From assembly GCA_016125355.1 (NCBI GenBank), contig WGLX01000012.1, forward strand, positions 62,001 to 126,000: 64,000 nt of DNA, given 5' to 3'. The notes under the pieces were generated by a model, which saw only the letters and a program-made list of their open reading frames with translations, made no database searches and had not been told where the DNA came from. The DNA is from Actinomycetales bacterium. GTDB taxonomy: Bacteria; Actinomycetota; Actinomycetes; S36-B12. A program made the position numbers and the translations under genes. Of this stretch, positions 54,886 through 63,646 are shown piece by piece (position 1 is the first letter of the stretch; each line of letters begins with the position of its first letter).

Positions 54886-56961
54886 ATGCCGATCGACGCC
54901 CTCGCCGGGCTGGACGACGAGCAGCGCGCCGCTGCCGAGGCCCTGCATGGGCCCGTTGTCATCCTGGCCGGCGCCGGAACCGGCAAGACGCGCGCGATCA
55001 CCCACCGCATCGCCCATGGCGTCTCCGCCGGGCAGCACGACCCGCGCCGCACCCTGGCCGTGACGTTCACCACGCGGGCCGCCGGCGAGATGCGGGGTCG
55101 CCTTCGCGGCCTGGGCGTCGACGGTGTCCAGGTGCGCACCTTCCACGCCGCTGCCCTCCGGCAGCTCCGCTACTTCTGGCCGCGGCTGAGCGGCGGCGAG
55201 TTCCCCGACGTCCTGCCCAGCAAGGCGCGGCTGGTGGCCGAGGCGGCCTCCCGCTGCCGTCTCCCTACGGACTCGGCCACCGTGCGGGACCTGGCCTCGG
55301 ACCTGGAGTGGGCCAAGGTCAACCTCCTCGAGGGCGAGGCCATCGGCGCGCGCGCCGCCGCCCTGGGACGCAGCCTGGCGGCGGACGCTCCCGCGGTGGA
55401 GCAGGTGCGCCTGGCCTACGAGGACGCCAAGTCCACCCGCGGGCTGATCGACTTCGAGGACGTCCTGCTCGTCACGGTCGGTGCCCTCGACAATCGGCCC
55501 GACATCGCCGATGAGGTGCGCTCTGCCTACCGGTGGTTCACGGTCGACGAGTACCAGGACGTCAACCCGTTGCAGCAACGGCTGCTCGATGTCTGGCTCG
55601 GGGATCGCGATGACGTCTGCGTGGTCGGCGATGCCAACCAGACGATCTACTCGTTCACAGGTGCCACGCCCGCCTACCTCACGGGCTTCCGGCAGCGGTA
55701 CCCCGACGCCACCGAGGTGCGGCTGGTGCGCTGCTACCGCAGCACGCCGCAGATCGTCGATCTCGCCAATCGAGTCATCGGTGCCGGTCCGAGCGCGGCG
55801 ACGGACCTCGTGCTGCGCTCGCAGCGCGAGGCGGCGCCGGAGCCGACGATCGATGCCTACGACGACGACGTCGACGAGGCGGCGCAGGTGGCCCGACGGG
55901 CCCGTGAGTACCTCGACAGCGGCGTTCCTGCGCGCGAGATCGCGGTCCTCTTCCGCATCAATGCCCAGTCCGCCGAGATCGAGGAGGCGTTCGCCGAGGC
56001 TGGCGTGCCCGTCATCCTCAAGGGCACCGAGCGCTTCTTCGACCGGGCCGAGGTGCGCGAGGCCGTCACCCGCCTGCGCGGCGCGGCACGAGCCGGAGCG
56101 GCTGGCCCGCTCCCGGACGAGGTGCGAGCGGTGCTGAGCGCCATGGGGTGGACCCCGGAGGCCCCGCGCACGTCGGGCGCCGTCCGCGAGAGGTGGGAGT
56201 CCCTCGTGGCGCTGGTCACCCTGGCGGAGGAGTTGGCCACGAAGCTCGACGACTCCCTCACGGCCTTCGTCGCCGAGCTCGACTCCCGCGCAGAGCTGCA
56301 GCACGCACCTGTTGCCGATGGCGTCACGCTCGCGTCGATCCACGCCGCCAAGGGCCTCGAGTGGCCGGTGGTCTTCGTCGTCGGATGCAGCGAGGGCCTG
56401 CTGCCCCTGCAGCATGCGGAGACCGACGACCAGGTCGAGGAGGAGCGCCGCCTCGCCTACGTCGCTATCACCCGTGCGGCCGACCGACTGCACCTGTCCT
56501 GGGCCCGCAGCCGCCAGCCCGGGGGCCGTCAGACCCGATCCCTCAGCCGGTTCATCGAGGAGGCCGTCGGAGTCGCCCGGCCGTCTCCCGGAGAGGCACG
56601 CGGCTTCGTGCGCCGTGGCTCGGGTCGGGCACGGGGGGAGCGTCGGCAGAAGGGGCCGGCCACGTGCCGAATCTGCCGGAAGAGCCTGGTCACGGCCCGC
56701 GAACGCACGCTGGGGCGTTGCGAGGGCTGCCCGGCCGAGGTCAATGTCGATCTCCTGGACGCACTGCGCGAATGGCGTCTCCAGACCGCGCGCTCGCAGG
56801 AGGTTCCCGCCTACTTCGTGTTCACCGACGTCACGCTGCTCGCCATCGCCGAGCAGGAGCCCCGGGACGAGGAGGCCCTCGCCGGAATCCCGGGCATCGG
56901 GCCTCGGAAGCTGGCCGACTACGGCGAGCACGTGCTCGATCTGGTGGCGTCGTATTCGTAG
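54886..56961 (+). CDS. uvrD2: DNA helicase UvrD2
   Basis: The 691-residue SF1A helicase has GPVVILAGAGTGKTRAITHR (Walker A), VDEYQDVNPLQQRLL, GDANQTIYSFTGAT, ASIHAAKGLEWPVVFVVG and YVAITRAADRLHLSW. After the motor come a tetracysteine element beginning at Cys594 (CRICRKSL...CEGC) and a C-terminal HRDC domain (about 620-690, with ALAGIPGIGPRKLADYG). The tetracysteine plus HRDC arrangement is the hallmark of mycobacterial UvrD2, an essential 3'-5' helicase. ATG 54886 is chosen by family start; upstream in-frame sequence has no homology character. A hairpin follows the stop. Confidence 0.95.
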   Translation: MPIDALAGLDDEQRAAAEALHGPVVILAGAGTGKTRAITHRIAHGVSAGQHDPRRTLAVTFTTRAAGEMRGRLRGLGVDGVQVRTFHAAALRQLRYFWPRLSGGEFPDVLPSKARLVAEAASRCRLPTDSATVRDLASDLEWAKVNLLEGEAIGARAAALGRSLAADAPAVEQVRLAYEDAKSTRGLIDFEDVLLVTVGALDNRPDIADEVRSAYRWFTVDEYQDVNPLQQRLLDVWLGDRDDVCVVGDANQTIYSFTGATPAYLTGFRQRYPDATEVRLVRCYRSTPQIVDLANRVIGAGPSAATDLVLRSQREAAPEPTIDAYDDDVDEAAQVARRAREYLDSGVPAREIAVLFRINAQSAEIEEAFAEAGVPVILKGTERFFDRAEVREAVTRLRGAARAGAAGPLPDEVRAVLSAMGWTPEAPRTSGAVRERWESLVALVTLAEELATKLDDSLTAFVAELDSRAELQHAPVADGVTLASIHAAKGLEWPVVFVVGCSEGLLPLQHAETDDQVEEERRLAYVAITRAADRLHLSWARSRQPGGRQTRSLSRFIEEAVGVARPSPGEARGFVRRGSGRARGERRQKGPATCRICRKSLVTARERTLGRCEGCPAEVNVDLLDALREWRLQTARSQEVPAYFVFTDVTLLAIAEQEPRDEEALAGIPGIGPRKLADYGEHVLDLVASYS

Positions 56962-56970
56962 CCAAGCGCG

Positions 56971-57011
56971 TCCCCCGCGTGGGTGAGGCCCTGATCCTTG
57001 GTCGCGGGGGA
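56971..57011 (+). terminator. Candidate terminator after uvrD2
   Basis: A 9-bp perfect stem (56971-56979, TCCCCCGCG, with 57003-57011) encloses a 23-nt loop. The long loop makes it weaker than the other hairpins here. It lies directly between uvrD2 and a small ORF. Confidence 0.4.
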
Positions 57012-57014
57012 GCG

Positions 57015-57212
57015 ATGCCGAGCGGCAGGGGTTTCAATCCGGAATGCACTACCCCCGTGGGCCGCATGGCGCTCGAGTTCGCCTTTCGTGGTGCTTTCGT
57101 GGCGGCCGCGGACTTCCTCGCGGTGGACACCGGCGCCATGGGATGCCATGCGCTGGCGGAGGAGCTGACGCGCGCGTACGACGATCGTGATCGTGCGGAG
57201 GGGCCCGGCTAG
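57015..57212 (+). CDS. Possible small hypothetical protein
   Basis: This is a 65-codon frame from ATG 57015, with ATG 57066 as a shorter start; the more protein-like part begins there (MALEFAFRGAFVAAADFLAV). Codon third positions are less strictly G/C than in neighbours, and no family is recognised. It is neither WhiB7 nor any other cysteine regulator, although whiB7 occupies the nearby position in mycobacteria. It ends 6 nt before the VanZ gene and may simply be its leader. Confidence 0.3.
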   Translation: MPSGRGFNPECTTPVGRMALEFAFRGAFVAAADFLAVDTGAMGCHALAEELTRAYDDRDRAEGPG

Positions 57213-57218
57213 GTTGAC

Positions 57219-58340
57219 GTGGTGCGCACGTGGGCCATCAGTCTCGGGTACTCGATCGCGTTATTCCTCCTCCTCACCATCCTGCTCGTCGCCCCCTGGG
57301 TGCAGGTGCAGTACCGGCGCTTCGGCCGGTTTCGCGGCTGGCCGGCGATCGTGTCTGCCGCGATCGTCCTGTACGCGACGTCGCTCGTGGCGTTCACGCT
57401 CTTCCCGCTGCCGGACTTCATCGACGAGTACTGCGCCACGCGGCGCCTCGGGAGCTACGTCACCCTGACGCCGCTGAACTCCCTCGACGACGTCTCCGCC
57501 TACTACAGCGCGCACGGACTGAGCGCGACCCTCACCTCGGGCGTGTTCCTGCAGGTCTTCTTCAACGTCATCTTCTTCGTCCCCTTGGGCGTCTTCGTGG
57601 CCTACCGCTACCGGCGCGGCCTGCTGACCGCCTTCCTGGCTGCCGCCGGAGTGTCGCTGGCCATCGAGGCCACGCAGGGCACCGCGATCTGGGGCCTTGC
57701 GCCATGCCCCTACCGACTGGCCGACGTCGATGACCTGATCACCAACACCCTGGGCGGGATCATCGGCTGGTTCATCGGATTCGGGCTGCGCTATGTGCTG
57801 CCCGATCCTCGACCGGTCCGCGAGGCCGATCTCGAGCCGCCGACTCGGCGCCGACGGATCCTCGCCGTTGCCCTGGACCTCATGGTGTTCCTCATCCCGG
57901 CGCTGCTGGCGCAGGTGCTGTGGCGACGACTCACGGAGACCGACACCCTCGATACCACCGAGGTCACGGCCATCACCATCGTCGTGTCGTTCGTCCTCTT
58001 CGTGCTGATCCCGTCACTCCGGAAGGACCGCGCCGGCCCAGGCGAGGCCGCCGTGCAGATCGCCCTGGTGCGGGCGCGAGCAGAAGCTCATGGTGGTCCG
58101 GCGCCATGGTGGGCTCTCGGGATCCGCTGGGCGATCCGCTGGCTGCCGTTCGCCCTTCTCGGCGTCGTGTACCTCGCGCCGGTGCTCGTCCTGGAGTGGG
58201 TCGTCTCGCTCTCCCGGAGGGATCGTCGCTCTCTCAGTGACCTCGTCACGAGAACCGAGTGGACGACCCGGGACGCGGCTCTGGGGGCGACCTCCGCCGA
58301 CGCTGCGTCATCCGATGTTGCCGATGCGATGGACGGCTAG
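57219..58340 (+). CDS. VanZ-like/RDD-domain membrane protein
   Basis: The 373-residue protein has a VanZ-type N-terminal half (about 1-195; five helices, VAFTLFPLPDF, the NVIFFVPLGVFVAY segment, and IEATQ followed by DVDDLITNTLGGIIGW) and a C-terminal RDD-like half (about 205-350; RRRILAVALDLMVFLIPALL, then LGIRWAIRWLPFALLGVVYL and RRDRRSLSDLVTRT). VanZ proteins are linked to glycopeptide tolerance; RDD proteins are linked to transport or stress. The combined role is unknown. The GTG at 57219 is followed by another GTG. Its stop shares CTAG with the convergent aarF-like gene. Confidence 0.85.
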   Translation: MVRTWAISLGYSIALFLLLTILLVAPWVQVQYRRFGRFRGWPAIVSAAIVLYATSLVAFTLFPLPDFIDEYCATRRLGSYVTLTPLNSLDDVSAYYSAHGLSATLTSGVFLQVFFNVIFFVPLGVFVAYRYRRGLLTAFLAAAGVSLAIEATQGTAIWGLAPCPYRLADVDDLITNTLGGIIGWFIGFGLRYVLPDPRPVREADLEPPTRRRRILAVALDLMVFLIPALLAQVLWRRLTETDTLDTTEVTAITIVVSFVLFVLIPSLRKDRAGPGEAAVQIALVRARAEAHGGPAPWWALGIRWAIRWLPFALLGVVYLAPVLVLEWVVSLSRRDRRSLSDLVTRTEWTTRDAALGATSADAASSDVADAMDG

Positions 58341-59650
58341 TCCTGGGCGAACTCCGGCATCCAGCGCTCGAGCTCCCCGCGGATGGGAACGTGGGCGTCC
58401 AGCTGGCAGAGCACGCCGATGCCACCGAGCCAGACGCGGTGGATGAGCGCGTAGGTGGGCGGCAGGTTCAGCTTCAGGGCCATCGTGAAGTCCGGGTCGC
58501 GCACGTCATTCAGCCGTGCGAATACGCCCCGCAGCCAGGCGCGCGTGAAGTGGAACACCTCGAACGTGGCTGGCTCGACGAAAGGCCCGAGGTAACGCAG
58601 CACCTGCTCGGGATCGACCTCGACGTTCGGCCGGATGAAGCCCTCCTGGCGCAGGCCTTCGGCGACCGTGTCGGCCTCGCCCGACATCGCGATGCGCAGC
58701 AGGCGTCCCATCGCCGGTGGCATGCCGTCGGGCAGTTCGGAGACGGCGCCGAAGTCCAGCACGCAGAACTTCCCGTCGGGCGTGATCCGGAAGTTGCCCG
58801 GATGCGGGTCGGCGTGCAGGAGGCCGGCACGCGTCGGCCCGGACAGCAGGAAGCGCATGTAGAGCGTGCCCGCGGCGTCCCGTTCCTCGGGCGTGCCGGT
58901 GGCGATGATCGAGGAGAGCGGCCGGCCATCGACCCACTCCGAAACGAGCACATGCGGAGCGGCAGCGAGCACGTGCGGGATGACGTACTCGGGGTCACCC
59001 TCGTAGGCCGCGGCGAAGGCGCGCTGATTCCGGGACTCGCGCAGGTAGTCGAGCTCCTCGATGGCGCGAGCCTTGAGCTCCTCGAGCAGCGGCTTGATGT
59101 CCATGCCCGGGACCCAGGAGGCGAACAGCTTGCCCATCCGTGTCATCTGGTTGAGGTCGCTGATGAAGGCCTTGTCCGCACCCGGGTACTGCACCTTGAC
59201 GGCAACGACCCGACCATCCCGCCACACGGCCTTGTGGACCTGGCCGATGGAGGCTGCCGCCGCGGGCGTGTCGTTGAACTCCTGGAAGCGTTCGCGCCAG
59301 TCATCGCCGAGCTCCTCGCGGAGGATCTTGTGGATCGACTCCGTCGGCATGGGCGGCGCGGCTTCCTGGAGCTTCGTCAGCGCCTCGCGGTAGGGCCCGG
59401 CGAACTCCTCGGGCATGGCGGCCTCGAACACGCTCATGGCCTGGCCCATCTTCATGGCACCGCCCTTGAGCTCTCCGAGCACCTTGAACATCTGCTCGGC
59501 GGTGCGGGCCTGCATCTCGGCAGTGACGATCTCGGCGGGCTTGCCGCCGATGCGCTTGCCGAGTCCCCACGCGGCGCGACCGGCATGCGCGGCCGGCAGG
59601 GCGGCGATCTTCACGCTGCGCGTGATCGCGTTCTTGGGGATCTCGGGCAC
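58337..59650 (-). CDS. AarF/ABC1/UbiB-family atypical kinase
   Basis: The 437-residue protein is an ABC1 family member. The family-specific N-terminal motif is KGGAMKMGQAMSVFE (KxGQ-type, about residues 62-76), the alanine-rich P-loop region is AAASIGQVHKAVWRDGRVVAVKVQYPG with the ion-pair lysine, and the catalytic loop reads LLHADPHPGNFRITPDG followed by VLDFGAVSELPDG. It corresponds to Rv3197 in M. tuberculosis by position and sequence type. UbiB-like proteins support quinone or lipid metabolism through ATPase activity. GTG 59650 is the sensible start; the frame remains open far upstream but becomes arginine/proline nonsense. Confidence 0.93.
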   Translation of the reverse strand: MPEIPKNAITRSVKIAALPAAHAGRAAWGLGKRIGGKPAEIVTAEMQARTAEQMFKVLGELKGGAMKMGQAMSVFEAAMPEEFAGPYREALTKLQEAAPPMPTESIHKILREELGDDWRERFQEFNDTPAAAASIGQVHKAVWRDGRVVAVKVQYPGADKAFISDLNQMTRMGKLFASWVPGMDIKPLLEELKARAIEELDYLRESRNQRAFAAAYEGDPEYVIPHVLAAAPHVLVSEWVDGRPLSSIIATGTPEERDAAGTLYMRFLLSGPTRAGLLHADPHPGNFRITPDGKFCVLDFGAVSELPDGMPPAMGRLLRIAMSGEADTVAEGLRQEGFIRPNVEVDPEQVLRYLGPFVEPATFEVFHFTRAWLRGVFARLNDVRDPDFTMALKLNLPPTYALIHRVWLGGIGVLCQLDAHVPIRGELERWMPEFAQD

Positions 59651-59694
59651 GGGACCATCTTGCCCCCCGTGGACCAGACCCGCGACGGGAGTGG

Positions 59695-60660
59695 TCACTC
59701 GAGCCATCGGCAACCGCACAGCGGGTGCGGTGGCCGCTCCCGGCGGACCACCTCGCCGCAGGGCAGGGTGATCTCGAGAGCGTGGTCCGCCCACGCGTCG
59801 GGTGCCTCGGGCAGGTCGATCCACGTGCGCAGGAGAAGTGCCGCGTGCGTGGCGGCCAGGCCGGCCAGGAGCGGATCTGTGGGGGCCGGTCGCAGCGACG
59901 CGACAGCCTGGGCCCACTGAACGGCAAGGAGCGGCCATGCGGGATCCGCGTCGCGTCGGTGCAGGTGCGTGCAGCGGAGGCAGCCGGTCCGGCCCGGCAC
60001 GACCAGGGGCCCGACGACGGCACTCCTGCCGTAGACGCCCACGTGCAGATGGGGATCGCTGAGCCCGAGGTGGTCCATCAAGGCGGGCACGTCGGGATGG
60101 GGAGCGTCGGCGAGCACGATCACCTGCGGCCGAGTCGCATCGACGGTGAGCCCTGCTCGGCCGAGTGCCTGCTCCATGGCGGCGGCCAGCTCGCCGTCCC
60201 CCACCACGGCCGCGCGGGCACGGTCGCGGGCGTCGGTGATCTCCATGGCGAGTCCGAGTTCCCGATGCGTCGCAAGGGTCGCGCCGAATCGGGCCGCCGC
60301 CCGATCGCGTTCGGTCGGGGCGAGCCATCGGTGGGCGGCCGGCATGCGAGCAGCGTCGTCGAGCGCCCCCGCGGCGAGGGCGGCGCGGATCAGCCGGGCC
60401 GCGTCGGCTTCCGGGATCGTGAGGGACGCCAGGACGTCGGCGCTCGTCGCCAGGCCGTCGAGGGAGGTGAGCCAGGCGACATGACTCCTGTCGATACGGT
60501 CGACGCGAACGTCGTCGCCGAGCTGGATGGTCGTCTGGTCGCGCCAGAGGATCGGGACATCGGGGCGCAGCCGCGGGCGGCGGAACCCGGTCAATGCGCC
60601 GAGATCGGTGTCTGTCGACGGAGGCCCGGGATCCTGGCTCTCCGGGATGGCGGTCGTCAT
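59695..60660 (-). CDS. ThiF-like/cyclodehydratase-type protein (TOMM leader-binding family)
   Basis: The 321-residue protein has an N-terminal RiPP-recognition-like winged helix (about 30-110, with PDVPILWRDQTTIQLG and HVAWLTSLDG) and an E1/ThiF-like alpha/beta core in which PQVIVLADAPHPDV and GVYGRSAVVGPLVVPG are visible. Two CxxC or CxC pairs (CLRC and the final LCGCRW) should bind zinc. These are features of TOMM ocin-type cyclodehydratase C-subunits, but no precursor peptide, YcaO or oxidase gene is nearby. M. tuberculosis has a similar gene here (around Rv3196). ATG 60660 begins the protein-like part; 44 nt separate it from the ABC1 kinase, the same transcript direction. Confidence 0.75.
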   Translation of the reverse strand: MTTAIPESQDPGPPSTDTDLGALTGFRRPRLRPDVPILWRDQTTIQLGDDVRVDRIDRSHVAWLTSLDGLATSADVLASLTIPEADAARLIRAALAAGALDDAARMPAAHRWLAPTERDRAAARFGATLATHRELGLAMEITDARDRARAAVVGDGELAAAMEQALGRAGLTVDATRPQVIVLADAPHPDVPALMDHLGLSDPHLHVGVYGRSAVVGPLVVPGRTGCLRCTHLHRRDADPAWPLLAVQWAQAVASLRPAPTDPLLAGLAATHAALLLRTWIDLPEAPDAWADHALEITLPCGEVVRRERPPHPLCGCRWLE

Positions 60661-60746
60661 GGACGCACGCTGCCGGGCCTGCGGTGTGGACGACGAGTGG
60701 CGGTCCACAGCGGTCCTGCGCTAGGGGACGGACTACCGTGCCGGGC

Positions 60747-62273
60747 ATGAGTGCCCCCGCCACGCCCGTGCGGCTCCAGGGCCCGCCCGGTTCTGCGGCG
60801 GTGGCCGCCGGTTCTCGTGAGGTCGTGGCCGCCGCGCTGGAGGTGCTCGCGCGGGGCGGGAGCGCCGTCGATGCGGCCGTCGCGGGAGCGATGGCCGCCG
60901 TCGTGTCCGAGCCCGTGCTCGCCAGCCTCGGGGGTGGCGGGTTCGTGCTGGTCGGCGGACCCGAGGATCCGCCGCAGGCCCTGGACTTCTTCGTCGACGT
61001 GCCCGGCCAGGGCCTTGTCGGCGATGCCGTTCCGGACGTGCGCACCGTCATCGTCGACTTCGCGCGCACGGGGACGGCGGCGGGCAACAGCGAGCAGGTG
61101 TTCCACGGCGGCTGGGGAACCGTGGCCGTGCCAGGGTGCCTCGACGGCCTGCTGCAGGCGCACGAACGCTGGGGCCGACTCGACAGGGAGGAGATCGTCG
61201 CGCCGGCGGCCCGCCTCGCGCGTTCGGGTGCCGAGATCTCAACTGGCCAGCGGGTGTTCCTCCACCTGGTGACCGACCTGCTGAACCTCACGGAGGACAG
61301 CCGCGCGATCTTCGCCGAGGTGGAGCGCACCGGGCGCTATCGCAACGATGCCTACGGTGGACTGCTCGATGCCGTGGCCTCCGGTGCGGTCCGGGGCATT
61401 GCCAGCCCGGCGTTCGCCGAGCCCCTGCTTGCCGCCGCCGTGGAGGGTGGCCTGCTCACGTCCGCGGACCTGTCGGCCTACCGGCCCATGGTTCGCGAAC
61501 CGCTGCATGCCAGCCGCTCGGGCGCGCAGGTCTGGACCAACCCCTCGCCGTCGGTCGGCGGTTCGATCGTGCTGGCGGCGCTGGCGCTGATCGCGGTCAC
61601 CCCCGGTCGCTTCGACCCGGGCGCCGCCGTCGACGCGCTCGTATCGGCGACGACCGCGCAGCGGCGGCGCGGCACGGTGAAGACCGGCACGACGCACCTG
61701 TCCGTCCTCGACGGTGACGGCCGGCTTGCCGCGCTCACGCTGTCGAACGGCTCGGGCTCGGGGACCGTGGTGCCGCACTGGGGGGTCGCCCTCAACAACA
61801 TGCTCGGCGAGGAGGACCTGCGGCCCGCCGACGGCCACGCCCTGCGTCCGGGCGAGCGGATGGGCTCGATGATGGCTCCGACCCTCGTCCGCACCACAGA
61901 GGGCGGCCGCATCGCGCTGGGTACCGGCGGCAGCGAGCGCATCCGTTCCGCGGTGCTGTCGGTCCTTCTGCGGCTCATCGACCAGGGCCTGCCCCTGGCG
62001 GATGCCGTGGGTGCCGCGCGCGTGCATGCCTCCGAGACCGGGCCGGTGCACGCAGAGCCGGGCTGGTCCGTCGAGGACCGTGAACGCATGGCGGAGGTCG
62101 CACGTGCCCGGGGCTGGTCAGGTGTGGAGACGTGGTCGGCGGCCAACCTGTTCTTCGGCGGGGTGCATGCCGTCGAGGTGGCGCCGGATGGGACCGTCGA
62201 CGCGGTCGGCGACTCCCGGCGCACCGGCTCCGTCGGCATCCTCCGCCCCGACGGCTCCACGGCGCAGGCCTGA
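60747..62273 (+). CDS. ggt: Gamma-glutamyltransferase family protein
   Basis: The 508-residue Ntn-hydrolase cleaves or transfers gamma-glutamyl groups, for example from glutathione-like thiols. Conserved parts are the N-terminal GGSAVDAAVAGAMAAVVSEP and SLGGGGFVLV, the processing site TGTTHLSVLDGDG with the threonine nucleophile, LSNGSGSGTVVPHWGVALNN, and the GERMGSMMAPTLV block. No signal peptide is seen, unlike many periplasmic GGTs, so it may be cytosolic. In mycothiol producers such enzymes may act on other gamma-glutamyl compounds (inference). ATG 60747 is used. It is divergent from the ThiF-like gene, with 86 nt between. Confidence 0.9.
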   Translation: MSAPATPVRLQGPPGSAAVAAGSREVVAAALEVLARGGSAVDAAVAGAMAAVVSEPVLASLGGGGFVLVGGPEDPPQALDFFVDVPGQGLVGDAVPDVRTVIVDFARTGTAAGNSEQVFHGGWGTVAVPGCLDGLLQAHERWGRLDREEIVAPAARLARSGAEISTGQRVFLHLVTDLLNLTEDSRAIFAEVERTGRYRNDAYGGLLDAVASGAVRGIASPAFAEPLLAAAVEGGLLTSADLSAYRPMVREPLHASRSGAQVWTNPSPSVGGSIVLAALALIAVTPGRFDPGAAVDALVSATTAQRRRGTVKTGTTHLSVLDGDGRLAALTLSNGSGSGTVVPHWGVALNNMLGEEDLRPADGHALRPGERMGSMMAPTLVRTTEGGRIALGTGGSERIRSAVLSVLLRLIDQGLPLADAVGAARVHASETGPVHAEPGWSVEDRERMAEVARARGWSGVETWSAANLFFGGVHAVEVAPDGTVDAVGDSRRTGSVGILRPDGSTAQA

Positions 62274-62310
62274 ACGGGAACCACTCAACGAGGTGTGCCG
62301 GTGGGCGTGG

Positions 62311-63564
62311 CTAGCCGCAGATGCGGAGGATGAGCCGCGCGAGGGCCTGGGCGCTCTGGATCACCTCGTCGACGCGGACGTACTCGTCCGGGGTGTGCGC
62401 CGCCTCGGGCGTGCCCGGCCCGTAGTGCACCGTGGGGATCCCGCCGATGCGCGTGAGCAGGCGCAGGTCGGACCCGTACGGACCTCCATACACGTCCAGG
62501 GGCTGGCCGGAGACCTCCTCATGCACCTCGGCGACGATGCTGCTGATCGGGTGCTTCGGGTCCACGCGGCCGGACGCGAACTGGCCACCCCACCACGTGA
62601 CCCGGGCGGGATGATCGCGGAGCCAGGGGTCGGCAGCGCAGGTCGCCGCGACCGTGGCCTCGAGCTCGGCCCGCGCGTCCTCGACCTCCTCGCCGATGGC
62701 GACCCCGAGCCGGCCCTCGGCGACGAGAACGTCGGGCACGGTGGAGGCCCAGTCGCCGGCATGGACGGTGCCGATGCTCAGCGGGTAGGCGATCGGCCAC
62801 CGCTCCATGATCGGATCGACGTCCCGATTGCGGCGCGCCTCGAGCTCCTCGAGTGCGTGGTAGAGGGGGATGAAGCGCTCGATCGCGCTCACCCCGCTCA
62901 TCCGCATCGACGCGTGCGCCGCCAGGCCCGGAACGGTGAGGCGGAAGGTGAGGGCGCCGCCATTGCCCGGAACCATGCCGAGGCTTGTGGGCTCCGGGAC
63001 GATGCACATGGCGGCCGTGACACCGTGCCGGAGGAGAGCGAACGTGCCGAGACCACCGTCCTCCTCCCCGCTGACGGGTGCGAGGATGACGTCGCCCCGC
63101 AGGGTGATCCCGGCCTCCGCAATGGCCCGGGTGGCTGCCCACATCGCCGCAACCCCGGCCTTCATGTCGCTGGCCCCGCGCGCCACGAGGACGTCGGCGC
63201 CGTTCCGCGACATGCGGCGGGGCACGAAGGGGTCGCCGCTCCAGGCGTCGAGGTCGCCCGGCGGAACGACGTCCGTGTGGCCGTCGAGCAGGAGGGTGGG
63301 GCCGTTGCCGTCGCCCTTCAGCGTCGCCGTGACTCCCACGGCGTGGTCGCGGTCGACCTCCATTCCCGGGAACTCGGGGTCCGCGGTCAGCCTGTCGAGA
63401 TCGATGTCCCATCGGTCGACCTCGAAGCCCTCAGCACTCCAGCGCTCGGCGAGCCAGTCCTGGGCCTCGACCTCCGCAGGCGTGCCGCTCACCGACGGGA
63501 TGGCGAGCAGGGCGGACAGGTCCTCGATGAGGCGGGCGCTGTCGATGTCGGGAACGGAGGTCAT
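62311..63564 (-). CDS. M20-family metallopeptidase (ArgE/DapE-like deacylase)
   Basis: The 417-residue zinc hydrolase of the ArgE/DapE/ACY1 family removes acyl or peptide groups from amino acid derivatives. The metal-site motifs are LLLDGHTDVVPPGD (His and Asp), GASDMKAGVAAMWA (bridging Asp), and VSGEEDGGLGT with the general-base Glu pair; a dimerisation domain (about 190-320) and the closing GPGTPEAAHTPDEYVRVDEV with the last histidine follow. Whether it is an acetylornithine deacetylase, desuccinylase or dipeptidase cannot be fixed from sequence. It is convergent with ggt, 37 nt away, and both handle amino acid conjugates. Confidence 0.9.
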   Translation of the reverse strand: MTSVPDIDSARLIEDLSALLAIPSVSGTPAEVEAQDWLAERWSAEGFEVDRWDIDLDRLTADPEFPGMEVDRDHAVGVTATLKGDGNGPTLLLDGHTDVVPPGDLDAWSGDPFVPRRMSRNGADVLVARGASDMKAGVAAMWAATRAIAEAGITLRGDVILAPVSGEEDGGLGTFALLRHGVTAAMCIVPEPTSLGMVPGNGGALTFRLTVPGLAAHASMRMSGVSAIERFIPLYHALEELEARRNRDVDPIMERWPIAYPLSIGTVHAGDWASTVPDVLVAEGRLGVAIGEEVEDARAELEATVAATCAADPWLRDHPARVTWWGGQFASGRVDPKHPISSIVAEVHEEVSGQPLDVYGGPYGSDLRLLTRIGGIPTVHYGPGTPEAAHTPDEYVRVDEVIQSAQALARLILRICG

Positions 63565-63646
63565 CGGGGAATCATGCCCGCATTTCCCTTGTGGTGTCGG
63601 CGAGGGGCCGACATGATCGGTGGGCTGGACGGGGAGGAGGACGCCG

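Noticed and set aside
57015-57212. WhiB7 candidate after uvrD2, by analogy with mycobacteria
   Set aside because: The small frame has only two cysteines, no GVWGG-like turn and no AT-hook, so it is not a Wbl protein.
58337-61330. Single 997-residue protein reading through aarF and upstream
   Set aside because: Upstream of the GTG at 59650 the frame is arginine/proline-rich nonsense overlapping the ThiF-like and gamma-glutamyltransferase genes; only the ABC1 kinase part is real.
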